The notes: generated by a model not told the origin, from the sequence alone. DNA of 49,055 nucleotides from Paraburkholderia sp. LEh10 (GCF_017814945.1 NZ_JAGIPX010000060.1:172-49226); one strand, 5' to 3'. Counted from the first letter of the stretch, positions 17,603-26,256 are shown. Program-made: numbers and translations.

Positions 17603-19450
17603 TCAGCTGCGCAACGCCGACGCAACTTCTTCGACGACCTCTGCCCACGCACCCGGCCGCGGCTGCCGCACGAGGCACGCCGACGGATACCACGGACTGC
17701 TTGCATCGCGGGTGAACCAACGCCAGTCGGCGGCAAACGGGAGCATCAGCCACAGCGGCCTGTTCAGCGCACCGGTGAGGTGCGCAATCGACGTGTCGAT
17801 CGACACCACGCCGTCGAGGCGCTCGATGATCGCGGCCGTGTCGGCGAAGTCGTGGATGCGCTCGTCGAAGCGATGAATGTTCTTCGCGCCCGGATGGGTG
17901 TCGAGGGCGGCGCGCTCGTCGTCGCGGAGCGCGGGTTGCAGCACGATCCAGTCGATATCGTCGAGTGCGAACAGCGGTTCGAGCGCGGCCAGCGTCAGCG
18001 AGCGGTTTTCCTGACGCTGCGTGCGTCCCGACCACGCGAGCCCGATCTTGCGTTTCGCATGGCCGCCGAGCGAGCCGCGCCACTCGCGCCGGGATGCAGC
18101 GGGCGCGTTCAGATAAGGCGTGCGCGATGGGATCGATTCGAGGTCGGTACCAAGCGCGTACGGCAGGCTCAGCAACGGGCACTGCAAGTCGGCGCGCGGC
18201 CGTGGCGCGCCCTGCGCGATCAGCGTGACACGCCACTGCTTCGCCGCGGACGCGAGCACCGAGACGAGGGCAGGTTGCACTTCGAGCACGACGCGCGCCG
18301 CGCGCTGCGCCGCCAGTTCGACGAAGCGCACGAACTGGAGCGTGTCGCCGAAACCCTGTTCGGCATGCACGAAGAGAGTGCGGTCGGCGATCGGCTCGCC
18401 GTTCCAGCGCGGCAGCGCCGCCGCGTGGGGCGCCGGCGCCGTGTTTTCCAGCCGCCATTCGTATTCGGGCAGGCCGCGCTTGAAATCGCCGAGCGTCAGC
18501 AGAGTCACCGCACGATTCATGTGCGCGACGGCCAGATCGGGCCGCAAACGCAGCGCCTGATCGAACGCGCGCAACGCGGCGTCGTGCGCGCCGAGCGCGT
18601 GGTGCGCCGCGCCGAGGTTCAGCCAGGCGAGCGCGAACTTCGGGTCGAGTCCGACGGCGCGCTCGAAGCGCGGTCGCGCCTCTGCATGACGGCCGAGCGC
18701 GGCGAGCGCGTTGCCGAGGCCGAACAGGGCGGGCGGCAGATTCGGCTCGCGCGCGAGAACGGCTTCGAACGCGGCGACAGCTTCGTGATGCCGGCCCGTC
18801 GCGTCGAGTGTATTGCCGAGATTGAACCGCGCGGCGGCGAAGCGCGGTTCAGCCTTGAGCGCGGCGCGGAAATGCGCGATCGCATCGTCGGCCGAACCGA
18901 GCGCATTGAGCGCCATGCCGAGATTGTTGTGCGCGCCCGCATGGCCGGGGCGCAATTCGAGCGCGCGCCTGAACGACGCGATGGCGTCGCGATGTCGTCC
19001 AAGCGCGTGCAGCGCATTGCCGAGATTCACATGCGAGGACGCGTCCATCGGCTGCAGCCGCAACGACTTCTGGAATGCGTCGACGGCGTCTTCGTGGCGG
19101 CCGGCGAGCGCATACGCGTTGCCGAGGTTGTAGTGCGCCATCGGAAACGCCGGTGCGAGCGTCAGCGCATTGCGAAAGCGCTCGATGGCCTGGTCGAGCC
19201 GGCCGAGCGCCTTCAGCGCGTTGCCGAGGTTCAATTGCAGACCGGCGTCCTGCGGGCGCAGGTCGGCGGCGCGGCGCACGAGGTTGGCCGCCTCTTCGTG
19301 CTGGCCTTGCTGGTGGCGCAGCACGCCGAGCAGATGCAGCGCGTCGACGTGAACGGGATCGACTTCGAGCGTCGCGCGATAGCCGCGCTCGGCGTCGTCG
19401 AGCCGGCCGTCGCGATGCGCGCTATAAGCGCGGTCGAAAACTGGTTGCAT
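17603..19450 (-). CDS. TPR protein with glycosyltransferase-like C-terminal domain
   Basis: 615 residues. Residues ~1-340 are a run of about ten tetratricopeptide repeats with the W/LG-Y-A-F-A-P pattern, for example AHYNLGNAYALAGRHEDAVD and NLGMALNALGSADDAIAHF. From ~345 the sequence changes to a glycosyltransferase-B-like domain: LFVHAEQGFGDTLQFVRF, KIGLAWSGRTQRQENRSL, and the nucleotide-sugar motif VVSIDTSIAHLTGALNRPLW. This architecture resembles the O-GlcNAc transferase/SPINDLY-type proteins of Burkholderiales, where activity has rarely been shown. The acceptor is unknown, possibly a surface protein or glycan. No secretion signal is seen. It is a single gene facing the ArsR operon divergently. 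Confidence 0.85.
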   Translation of the reverse strand: MQPVFDRAYSAHRDGRLDDAERGYRATLEVDPVHVDALHLLGVLRHQQGQHEEAANLVRRAADLRPQDAGLQLNLGNALKALGRLDQAIERFRNALTLAPAFPMAHYNLGNAYALAGRHEDAVDAFQKSLRLQPMDASSHVNLGNALHALGRHRDAIASFRRALELRPGHAGAHNNLGMALNALGSADDAIAHFRAALKAEPRFAAARFNLGNTLDATGRHHEAVAAFEAVLAREPNLPPALFGLGNALAALGRHAEARPRFERAVGLDPKFALAWLNLGAAHHALGAHDAALRAFDQALRLRPDLAVAHMNRAVTLLTLGDFKRGLPEYEWRLENTAPAPHAAALPRWNGEPIADRTLFVHAEQGFGDTLQFVRFVELAAQRAARVVLEVQPALVSVLASAAKQWRVTLIAQGAPRPRADLQCPLLSLPYALGTDLESIPSRTPYLNAPAASRREWRGSLGGHAKRKIGLAWSGRTQRQENRSLTLAALEPLFALDDIDWIVLQPALRDDERAALDTHPGAKNIHRFDERIHDFADTAAIIERLDGVVSIDTSIAHLTGALNRPLWLMLPFAADWRWFTRDASSPWYPSACLVRQPRPGAWAEVVEEVASALRS

Positions 19451-19514
19451 GACGCAGGCGTGGTGTTATGCGGGAAAACGCGCATTTTCCCACACTCGGC
19501 GGACCCATCCCGAC

Positions 19515-19543
19515 TTGACGCGGTCAGTGTTGCTCAATAACAT
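19515..19543 (+). promoter_or_regulatory. Sigma70-type promoter of the arsR-CDF operon
   Basis: TTGACG (19515-19520) and TAACAT (19538-19543) are separated by exactly 17 bp. The -10 box overlaps the left end of the palindromic operator at 19540-19563, so bound repressor would block RNA polymerase. Confidence 0.65.
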
Positions 19544-19563
19544 ATGAACACTTGTTCATATGT
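19540..19563. promoter_or_regulatory. Palindromic ArsR/SmtB-type operator
   Basis: A perfect inverted repeat with 11-bp half-site ACATATGAACA, a 2-bp centre (CT) and the exact complement on the right. It resembles the 12-2-12 operators with ATGAACA half-sites bound by Zn-sensing SmtB/CzrA proteins. It sits 24 bp before the arsR start codon and overlaps the promoter. Confidence 0.85.
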
Positions 19564-19586
19564 CGGGTGCATAGGCCCGCCAGAAA

Positions 19587-19931
19587 ATGTCAACCGTTCT
19601 TTCCCTCAATTCGGACGAGCGGGTCGTCCAGATTGCTGATCTGTTCCGTCTGCTGGGCGATCCGACGCGCCTGCGCATCGTGCTCGCCTGTGTCGACGAA
19701 CGGCGCGCGGTGGGTGCGATTGCCGGGGCGCTGAATCTGTCGCCTTCGCTCGTGAGCCATCATCTGCGGCTGTTGCGGGCGGCGCGCATCGTACGCGCGG
19801 AGCGGCAGGGCAAGCAGGTCTTCTACGTCGCCGCTGATCAGCACATCAGCGGCATGCTGACGGACATGCTCGAGCATGTCGCCGAACCCACGGGCGACGC
19901 CGCCGTCGAACTCGCGCAGGATCACGCATGA
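19587..19931 (+). CDS. ArsR/SmtB-family metal-responsive repressor
   Basis: 114-residue winged-helix repressor: FRLLGDPTRLRIVLAC, recognition helix LSPSLVSHHLRLLRAA, wing VRAERQGKQVFYVA. The C-terminal helix has Asp84-x-His86-(10)-His97-xx-Glu100, the spacing of the alpha-5 Zn site (SmtB: Asp104, His106, His117, Glu120; CzrA has His in the last place). The alpha-3N Cys-x-Cys motif of As/Cd/Pb sensors is absent. I therefore infer a Zn(II) (or Co(II)) sensor that releases DNA when metal binds. Its stop overlaps the exporter start in an ATGA, and a perfect palindrome lies over its own promoter. Confidence 0.9.
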   Translation: MSTVLSLNSDERVVQIADLFRLLGDPTRLRIVLACVDERRAVGAIAGALNLSPSLVSHHLRLLRAARIVRAERQGKQVFYVAADQHISGMLTDMLEHVAEPTGDAAVELAQDHA

Positions 19932-21121
19932 AATACACGGCTCGCACCACCGACGCATCGCCGGCACAGCACCCGCCGAAACCCGACGGCCACGCGCATT
20001 CGCATTCGCATTCACAAGCATGCAGCCACGAAGCGCACGACGAAGTGCACGACAAAGCCCACGACAAAGCGCACGACAACACGCACGACAAAGCCCACGA
20101 CAAAGCCCACGACAAAGCGCACGATCATGCGGCGCACGACAGCGGCCACGCGCATGAAGGCGGCCGCGAGGGGGCGCACGCGCATGGCCATCATCACGGT
20201 CACGGCCATGCCGGCCACCATCACCACCACCACGCGCCCGCAGCGGGACACGGCCGCGCGTTCGCACTCGCCGTCGCGTTGAACGTGGCGATCGTCGTCG
20301 TGCAGACGGTCTACGGCGTGCTCGCCAACTCGACGGCGCTGCTCGCGGACGCCGGCCACAACCTGTCCGACGTGCTCGGCTTGCTGCTCGCGTGGGGCGC
20401 GATGTGGCTCGCGACGCGCCGGCCCTCGGCGCGCTATACGTTCGGTCTGGGCAGCTCGTCGATTCTCGCGAGCCTGCTCAACGCGGGCCTGCTGCTGTTC
20501 GCGTGCGGCGTGATCGTCGCGGAGGCCGTCGGGCGTCTGATTCATCCTGCGCCCGTCGCAGGCCTCGACGTGTTCATCGTCGCCGTCGTCGGCATGTTCG
20601 TGAACGGCTTCTCGGCATGGCTTTTCATGCGCGGCCAGCAGGACGACCTGAACATCCGCGGCGCGTTCCTGCACATGCTCGCCGACGCAGGCGTGTCCGC
20701 CGCTGTCGCGCTCAGCGGTCTTGCGATTCTCTTCACGGGCTGGACATGGCTCGACCCGGTGATGAGCATCGTCGTGGTCGCGGTGATCGTCTACGGCACG
20801 TGGGGCCTGCTGCGCGACTCGGTGAGCCTCGCGCTCGATGCCGTGCCGCCCGGCGTCGACGTGCAGAAGATCCGCGACTTTCTCGCCTCGCAGCCGGGCG
20901 TCACCGACGTGCACGACCTGCACGTCTGGGCTCTCTCGACGACGGGCAATGCGCTGTCCGTGCATCTCGTGATTCCGGACGGCCATCCGGGCGACAAGGT
21001 GATCGACGGCATCGTCGGCACGTTGCGCACGGACTTCGACATGCATCACACGACGGTGCAGGTGGATATCGGCACGACGCATCATCGCTGCTCGCTCGAT
21101 CGTGCGCCGCACGCGCACTGA
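19928..21121 (+). CDS. CDF-family metal cation exporter with His-rich repeat domain
   Basis: 397-residue cation diffusion facilitator, a proton-coupled exporter of Zn(II) and similar ions in the inner membrane. Six TM helices span about 111-310. The metal-site motifs are AGHNLSD in TM2 and HMLADAG in TM5 (the His/Asp pattern of Zn transporters). The C-terminal cytoplasmic domain includes VTDVHDLHVWALS. The first 110 residues are exceptional: roughly thirty His, in HAHSHSHS, eight tandem AHDK-like tetrapeptides (36-67) and HGHHHGHGHAGHHHHHH. Such His-rich ends bind metal ions. The start codon overlaps the arsR stop, giving a coupled sensor-exporter operon. CzcD/ZitB is the nearest general class. 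Confidence 0.93.
   Translation: MKYTARTTDASPAQHPPKPDGHAHSHSHSQACSHEAHDEVHDKAHDKAHDNTHDKAHDKAHDKAHDHAAHDSGHAHEGGREGAHAHGHHHGHGHAGHHHHHHAPAAGHGRAFALAVALNVAIVVVQTVYGVLANSTALLADAGHNLSDVLGLLLAWGAMWLATRRPSARYTFGLGSSSILASLLNAGLLLFACGVIVAEAVGRLIHPAPVAGLDVFIVAVVGMFVNGFSAWLFMRGQQDDLNIRGAFLHMLADAGVSAAVALSGLAILFTGWTWLDPVMSIVVVAVIVYGTWGLLRDSVSLALDAVPPGVDVQKIRDFLASQPGVTDVHDLHVWALSTTGNALSVHLVIPDGHPGDKVIDGIVGTLRTDFDMHHTTVQVDIGTTHHRCSLDRAPHAH
20033..20128 (+). repeat. In-frame 12-bp repeat encoding AHDK tetrapeptides
   Basis: Eight consecutive 12-bp units in the CDF exporter gene encode AHDE, VHDK, AHDK, AHDN, THDK, AHDK, AHDK, AHDH. Several units are identical at the nucleotide level, so slippage could change copy number without shifting frame. 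Confidence 0.9.
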
Positions 21122-21239
21122 GTCGCGCCGCGCCGTAGAGACGAAGGAGGGCGCTTTGATGCGGCGCGTCGTCGGCTGGACGGCAGCGTGCGGGATGCTC
21201 GGCGTACACTAGCGAGGATGTCCGACAGCGGAGGTCTGC

Positions 21240-22955
21240 ATGACGGATGCTTCCTTCGACGTGCCGCCCGTGCTGATCGTCGGCGCGGGGCCGACGGGGC
21301 TGGCGGCGGCCATGAGTCTTGCGCGCGCGCAGGTGCCTGTGCGCCTCATCGACAAGGCGCCGAAACCGGATCCGCATTCGCGCGCGATAGGCATTCAGGC
21401 GCGCACGCTCGAACTGCTGGAGCAGCATCGCCTCGTCGAACCGTTTCTCGAACTCGGTCATCGCGCGCACGCCGCGAATATCTATTCGAACGGCCAGCGT
21501 CTTGCGCGGCTCGATTTCGATCCGCTGCAAACGCGCTATCCGTATCTGCTGTTTCTCGATCAATCCATCACTGAGCGCCTGCTGACGGAACATCTCGCGA
21601 CTTACGGCGTGGAGGTGGAGCGCGGTGTCGAACTGACGATGTTCGCGCAAGGCTCGGCGGGCATCAACGCGACGCTGCATCGCGCGGACGGCCACGTCGA
21701 GACGCTGCACCCTTCGTACATGATCGCCGCCGACGGCGCGCACAGTGCGATCCGCCATCGGCTCGGGCTGAGCTTTGCGGGCAAGACGTTCGAGCAAACC
21801 TTTCTGCTCGCCGACATGGAGGCCGACACGGGCTGGTCCGACGATGAGTTTCATATCTTCGCGTCGGGCGCCGGGCTCGCGGCGCTGTTTCCGCTGGGCA
21901 AGGGCCGGCATCGGCTGATTGCAGATCACCCGACGATGCCGCCGGACGAGCCAGTAAACGGCAACCCGGCGCCGCTTGCGTCGATCCCTGCGCCCACCCT
22001 CGACGAATGCCGCCAGATCGCGAAGAGCCGCATATATCATCCCGTTGCGCTGACCGACCTGTCATGGTCGAGCTACTTTCATCTAAATAGCCGGATGGTC
22101 GAGCACTTGCGCGCGCAGCGGGTCTTTCTTGCGGGCGATGCCGCGCACGTACACAGCCCCGCAGGCGCGCAGGGGATGAACACGGGCATCCAGGAAGCGT
22201 TCAATCTCGGCTGGAAACTCGCGCGCGTTCTGAAAGGCGATGCACCCGACCGGCTGCTCGACACGTACCACCTCGAACGTCATCCGATCGAGCGCGACGT
22301 GCTGCGGCAGACGAGCTTTGCCACGCACATGGCGGAAGCGGATCACGGGCCGCTCAAGCTGCTGCGCGAGCGCGTGATACCCGCGCTGGCCGCGTTCGGC
22401 CCGCTGCGCGACGCGGCGCGACTCACTGTCAGCGAACTCTCCGTCCAATACCGGCGCAGTCCGTTGACGCTCGAGCGTGTGCTCGACGGCGGACCGCGGG
22501 CGGGCGAGCGCGCGCCGGATGCGCTCGTGCATGTCGTCGATGGACCGTTGGGGCGCGCGCCCGGCGTCGGTTGCATTTTCGACCTGCACGACCCGGCGTT
22601 CTTTTCGCTGTTTCTGCTCGTCGATACGCCCGAAGACGCGGCAACGAAGAACGGCAAGCTGCTCTCGCTGCATCGCAAGCCCGTGCGCGCCGCCGATCTC
22701 GACCGCTTCGTCGCGGCAGTCGAAGACCTGCTGCCGGGCGCGGTGCGCGTGTGGCGCATATCGGATGCGGACGGCGAAGACGGCGGCCCGTCGCTCAGCG
22801 AATCGTTCGGGCGCACGCGGCCTGCGTTCTACCTCGTGCGTCCCGACGGCTATGTGTGCGCGCGCGGCCGGCCGGGCTCCGATCTGAACGGACTGCTGCG
22901 GCATTGCGAAACGTGGTTCGCGAGACGCGCGCTGACCGAACCTGCGCCGCAGTGA
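21240..22955 (+). CDS. FAD-dependent aromatic-ring monooxygenase
   Basis: 571-residue class A flavoprotein hydroxylase, which uses NAD(P)H and O2 to hydroxylate aromatic rings. FAD motifs are GAGPTG (15-20), the DG motif AADGAHSAIRHRLG, and the GD motif FLAGDAAHVHSPAGAQGMN. The C-terminal ~170 residues form the thioredoxin-like domain of phenol hydroxylase/MhpA/PcpB-type enzymes, ending with FYLVRPDGYVCARGR. GGAGG six bases before the ATG fixes the start. No ring-cleavage or uptake genes are adjacent, so substrate and pathway are unknown. It lies 118 bp after the metal exporter, which seems unrelated, and converges on the fds operon. Confidence 0.88.
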   Translation: MTDASFDVPPVLIVGAGPTGLAAAMSLARAQVPVRLIDKAPKPDPHSRAIGIQARTLELLEQHRLVEPFLELGHRAHAANIYSNGQRLARLDFDPLQTRYPYLLFLDQSITERLLTEHLATYGVEVERGVELTMFAQGSAGINATLHRADGHVETLHPSYMIAADGAHSAIRHRLGLSFAGKTFEQTFLLADMEADTGWSDDEFHIFASGAGLAALFPLGKGRHRLIADHPTMPPDEPVNGNPAPLASIPAPTLDECRQIAKSRIYHPVALTDLSWSSYFHLNSRMVEHLRAQRVFLAGDAAHVHSPAGAQGMNTGIQEAFNLGWKLARVLKGDAPDRLLDTYHLERHPIERDVLRQTSFATHMAEADHGPLKLLRERVIPALAAFGPLRDAARLTVSELSVQYRRSPLTLERVLDGGPRAGERAPDALVHVVDGPLGRAPGVGCIFDLHDPAFFSLFLLVDTPEDAATKNGKLLSLHRKPVRAADLDRFVAAVEDLLPGAVRVWRISDADGEDGGPSLSESFGRTRPAFYLVRPDGYVCARGRPGSDLNGLLRHCETWFARRALTEPAPQ

Positions 22956-22963
22956 AACGCGCA

Positions 22964-22999
22964 TAAAAAAAGCGTTCGCATCGGAGCCGATGCGAACGC
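22964..22999 (-). terminator. Terminator of the fds operon
   Basis: A 13-bp perfect stem (22972-22984 with 22987-22999) is followed on the minus strand by a run of seven T. It lies 40 bp after the fdsD stop. The hairpin may also affect the converging monooxygenase transcript, which ends 16 bp before it. Confidence 0.92.
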
Positions 23000-23038
23000 C
23001 AGGTGCTGTTGCTTTTGCTGTTGCGTGAGCGAAGCGCG

Positions 23039-23293
23039 CTACGTCGTGACGGCTTCCTTCGGCGTCAGATCTTCGCGATGCCGGATGAGCGCTTCGCGAA
23101 CCATCTCGTGCAGTTCGAGCTCCGCACCTTCGGGCTTCGCGTGGAGCGTCGCCAGAATCGCGCGGCGCATGCGCGGCTCCCAGAAGCGGCGGATGTGATC
23201 CGCGATGTTATCGATCGCTTCGTCGCGATCCGGCATCGACTCGAAGAAATCGCCGATGCGGTTCGCCATGTCGACCAGGTTGTGCACGTCCAT
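23039..23293 (-). CDS. fdsD: NAD-dependent formate dehydrogenase, delta subunit
   Basis: 84-residue small subunit of the soluble molybdenum formate dehydrogenase. The family pattern LVDMANRIGDFFESMPDRDEAI and the HIRRFWEPRMRRAI motif are present. FdsD is thought to help assembly or cofactor insertion of the FdsABG core. It starts 9 bp after the fdsA stop. In the Cupriavidus necator operon the chaperone gene fdsC lies between these two, and here it is missing. Confidence 0.93.
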   Translation of the reverse strand: MDVHNLVDMANRIGDFFESMPDRDEAIDNIADHIRRFWEPRMRRAILATLHAKPEGAELELHEMVREALIRHREDLTPKEAVTT

Positions 23294-23302
23294 TGCGTCG
23301 CC

Positions 23303-26242
23303 TCACTTGCCCGATGTGGTAGTCAACTCGCGCTTGCTCAGATGCTCGAGCTGTTCGCTGTTGAAGCGCGAGTACTCCTTTTGCCATTGCGATGGCTGCT
23401 CGACGGGCATCACCTGCACGGCCGTCACCTTGTACTCGGGGCAGTTGGTTGCCCAGTCGGAACTGTCCGTCGTAATCACGTTCGCGCCCGATTCGGGGAA
23501 GTGGAACGTCGTATAGACGACGCCCGGCTGCATCCGGTCCGACATTTTCGCGCGCAGCACGGTGTAGCCCGCGCGCGATTCGATGCCGACCCAGTCGTTG
23601 TCCCTGATGCCGCGGTCCTCGGCGTCGTGCGGATGGATCTCCAGCCGGTCCTCGTCGTGCCAGCGCGAGTTCTCGGTGCGGCGCGTCTGCGCGCCGACGT
23701 TGTACTGCGACAGGATGCGGCCCGTCGTCAGGATCAGCGGGAATTTCTGGTTGACCTTTTCCGGCGACGCAACGTACTTCGTGATCACGAACTTGCCCTT
23801 GCCGCGCACGAACTCGTCGATGTGCATCGTCGGCGTGCCTTCCGGCGCGTGCTCGTTGCATGGCCACTGGATGCTGCCCAGTTTGTCGAGCTTCTCGTAC
23901 GACACGCCATGGAAGGTCGGCGTGAGGCGTGCGATCTCGTCCATGATCTGCGACGGATGCGTGTAGTCCATCTCGTAGCCGAGCGCGCGGGCGAGCAGGA
24001 TCGTCACTTCCCAGTCCGAGTAGCCGGCGAGGGGAGGCATCACCTTTCGCACGCGCGAAATACGGCGCTCGGCGTTGGTGAACGTGCCGTCCTTTTCGAG
24101 GAACGTCGAGCCCGGCAGCAGCACGTGCGCGTACTTCGCAGTTTCGTTCAGGAAAATGTCCTGCACGACGATGCATTCCATCGACGACAGCGCCGCGCCC
24201 ACATGCTGCGTGTTCGGGTCGGACTGCACGATGTCTTCGCCCTGGCAGTACAGGCCCTTGAAGCTGCCGTGCAGCGCGGCATCGAACATGTTCGGAATGC
24301 GCAGGCCCGGTTCCGGCTGCAGCGTCACGCCCCATTCGCCTTCGAAGAGCGTGCGCGTGACGGTGTCGCTGATATGGCGATAGCCGGGCAGTTCGTGCGG
24401 GAACGAGCCCATGTCGCACGAGCCCTGCACGTTGTTCTGGCCGCGCAGCGGATTTACGCCGACGCCTTCGCGGCCGATGTTGCCCGTCGCCATCGCGAGG
24501 TTCGCAATGCCCATCACGGTCGTCGAGCCTTGCGCGTGCTCGGTGACGCCGAGGCCGTAGTAGATCGCCGCGTTGCCGCCCGTCGCGTAGATGCGCGCCG
24601 TTTCGCGCACCTGCTGCGCGGGCACGCCCGTGATGTTTTCCATCGTCTCCGGCGAGTTCTCCGGCAGCGCGACGAAATCGCGCCAGTGCTGGAACGCGCG
24701 CGTCTCGCAGCGCTCGGCGATGAACTTCTCGTTGAGCAACCCTTCCGTGACGATCACGTGGGCGAGCGACGTGACCAGCGCGACGTTGGTGCCCGGACGC
24801 AGTTGCAGATGATGCGTGGCCTTCACGTGTGCCGTATCGACGATATCGATGCGGCGCGGATCGACGACGATCAGCTTCGCGCCCTGACGCACGCGCCGCT
24901 TCAGCCGCGACCCGAACACAGGATGGCCGTCCGTGGGATTCGCGCCGATCACGATGATGACATCGGACTTGTCGACGGATGCGAACGTCTGCGTGCCCGC
25001 CGATTCGCCGAGCGTCGTCTTCAGGCCGTAGCCCGTCGGCGAGTGGCACACGCGCGCACAGGTGTCGACGTTGTTGTTGCCGAACGCGGCGCGCACGAGC
25101 TTCTGCACCAGATACGTCTCTTCGTTCGTGCAGCGCGACGACGTGATGCCGCCGATCGAGTCGCGGCCGTACTTGTCCTGGATGCGGCGGAACTCCGACG
25201 CCGCGTAGCTCAGTGCTTCTTCCCAGCTGACTTCGCGCCACGGGTCCGTGATCTTCGCGCGGATCATCGGCTTCTTGATGCGGTCCTTGTGCGTCGCGTA
25301 GCCCCATGCGAAGCGGCCTTTCACGCACGCGTGGCCTTCGTTCGCCTCGCCGTTCTTGTGCGGCACCATCCGCACGACAGTGTTGCCCTTCATCTCGGCC
25401 TTGAACGAGCAGCCGACGCCGCAGTACGCGCAGGTCGTCACGACGGAATGCTCGGCCTGGCCCAGCATCACGATGCTCTTTTCCGTCAGCGTCGCGGTCG
25501 GGCACGCGGCGACGCATGCACCGCACGACACGCATTCCGATTCCATGAACGGCTGGCTTTCGCTTGCCGCGACACGCGACTCGAAGCCTCGCCCGCTGAT
25601 CGTCAGCGCGAACGTGCCTTGCGTCTCTTCACACGCGCGCACGCAGCGGTTGCAGACGATGCACTTGGAGGGGTCGTACGTGAAGTACGGATTCGACTCG
25701 TCCTTCTGGTCCTTCAGGTGATTCGCGCCATCGAAGCCGTAGCGCACTTCGCGCAGGCCCGTCACGCCCGCCATGTCCTGCAGCTCGCAGTTGCCGTTGG
25801 CGGGGCAGGTGAGGCAGTCGAGCGGGTGATCGGAGATGTACAGCTCCATCACGTTGCGCCGCAGGCCTTGCAGACGATCCGTTTGCGTGCGCACCTTCAT
25901 GCCTGCTTCGACGGGTGTCGTGCACGATGCGGGATAGCCGCGCCGTCCCTCGATTTCGACGAGACACAGACGGCACGAGCCGAAAGGCTCGAGTGAGTCG
26001 GTCGCGCACAGCTTCGGAATGTTGACGCCCGCTTCCGCGGCGGCGCGCATCACCGACGTGCCCGCGGGCACCGTGATCGACTGGCCGTCGATTTCGAGCG
26101 TCACGTCCACGTCGGAATGGCGCAGCGGCGTGCCGTAGTCGGTATCGTCGAACGGGCCGCGCTCGTTGCGCAGCGCGCCTGCCTTGCAGGCACAGTTGCC
26201 GGAGCCGCAGCCGCCGGATTTGAAAGTGATCGGATCGGACAT
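23303..26242 (-). CDS. fdsA: NAD-dependent formate dehydrogenase, catalytic alpha subunit
   Basis: 979-residue molybdenum bis-MGD subunit that oxidises formate to CO2. An N-terminal [2Fe-2S] domain (CATDSLEPFGSCRLCLVEIE) is followed by a His-Cys [4Fe-4S] motif (HPLDCLTCPANGNCEL), two ferredoxin [4Fe-4S] sites (KCIVCNRCVRACEE; CVSCGACVAACPT), a further cluster at CAYCGVGCSF, then the Mo domain. The Mo-ligand Cys is at about residue 399 in ARVCHSPTG. The C-terminal MopB domain runs from ~850. The ATG at 26242 is 15 bp after the fdsB stop. Before the usual core there is an extra Cys-rich start (Cys12, Cys17, Cys19). Confidence 0.96.
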   Translation of the reverse strand: MSDPITFKSGGCGSGNCACKAGALRNERGPFDDTDYGTPLRHSDVDVTLEIDGQSITVPAGTSVMRAAAEAGVNIPKLCATDSLEPFGSCRLCLVEIEGRRGYPASCTTPVEAGMKVRTQTDRLQGLRRNVMELYISDHPLDCLTCPANGNCELQDMAGVTGLREVRYGFDGANHLKDQKDESNPYFTYDPSKCIVCNRCVRACEETQGTFALTISGRGFESRVAASESQPFMESECVSCGACVAACPTATLTEKSIVMLGQAEHSVVTTCAYCGVGCSFKAEMKGNTVVRMVPHKNGEANEGHACVKGRFAWGYATHKDRIKKPMIRAKITDPWREVSWEEALSYAASEFRRIQDKYGRDSIGGITSSRCTNEETYLVQKLVRAAFGNNNVDTCARVCHSPTGYGLKTTLGESAGTQTFASVDKSDVIIVIGANPTDGHPVFGSRLKRRVRQGAKLIVVDPRRIDIVDTAHVKATHHLQLRPGTNVALVTSLAHVIVTEGLLNEKFIAERCETRAFQHWRDFVALPENSPETMENITGVPAQQVRETARIYATGGNAAIYYGLGVTEHAQGSTTVMGIANLAMATGNIGREGVGVNPLRGQNNVQGSCDMGSFPHELPGYRHISDTVTRTLFEGEWGVTLQPEPGLRIPNMFDAALHGSFKGLYCQGEDIVQSDPNTQHVGAALSSMECIVVQDIFLNETAKYAHVLLPGSTFLEKDGTFTNAERRISRVRKVMPPLAGYSDWEVTILLARALGYEMDYTHPSQIMDEIARLTPTFHGVSYEKLDKLGSIQWPCNEHAPEGTPTMHIDEFVRGKGKFVITKYVASPEKVNQKFPLILTTGRILSQYNVGAQTRRTENSRWHDEDRLEIHPHDAEDRGIRDNDWVGIESRAGYTVLRAKMSDRMQPGVVYTTFHFPESGANVITTDSSDWATNCPEYKVTAVQVMPVEQPSQWQKEYSRFNSEQLEHLSKRELTTTSGK

Positions 26243-26256
26243 GTTGGGCTCCGTGG

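Noticed and set aside
17780..19540. A 586-residue plus-strand frame opposite the TPR gene
   Set aside because: Its apparent repeats are the mirror of the TPR codons, and no ribosome site or domain is seen.
23003..25996. A 997-residue plus-strand frame opposite fdsA
   Set aside because: Long antisense frames are common in GC-rich DNA. The translation is Arg/His/Ala-rich without domains, and the fdsA strand shows every family motif.
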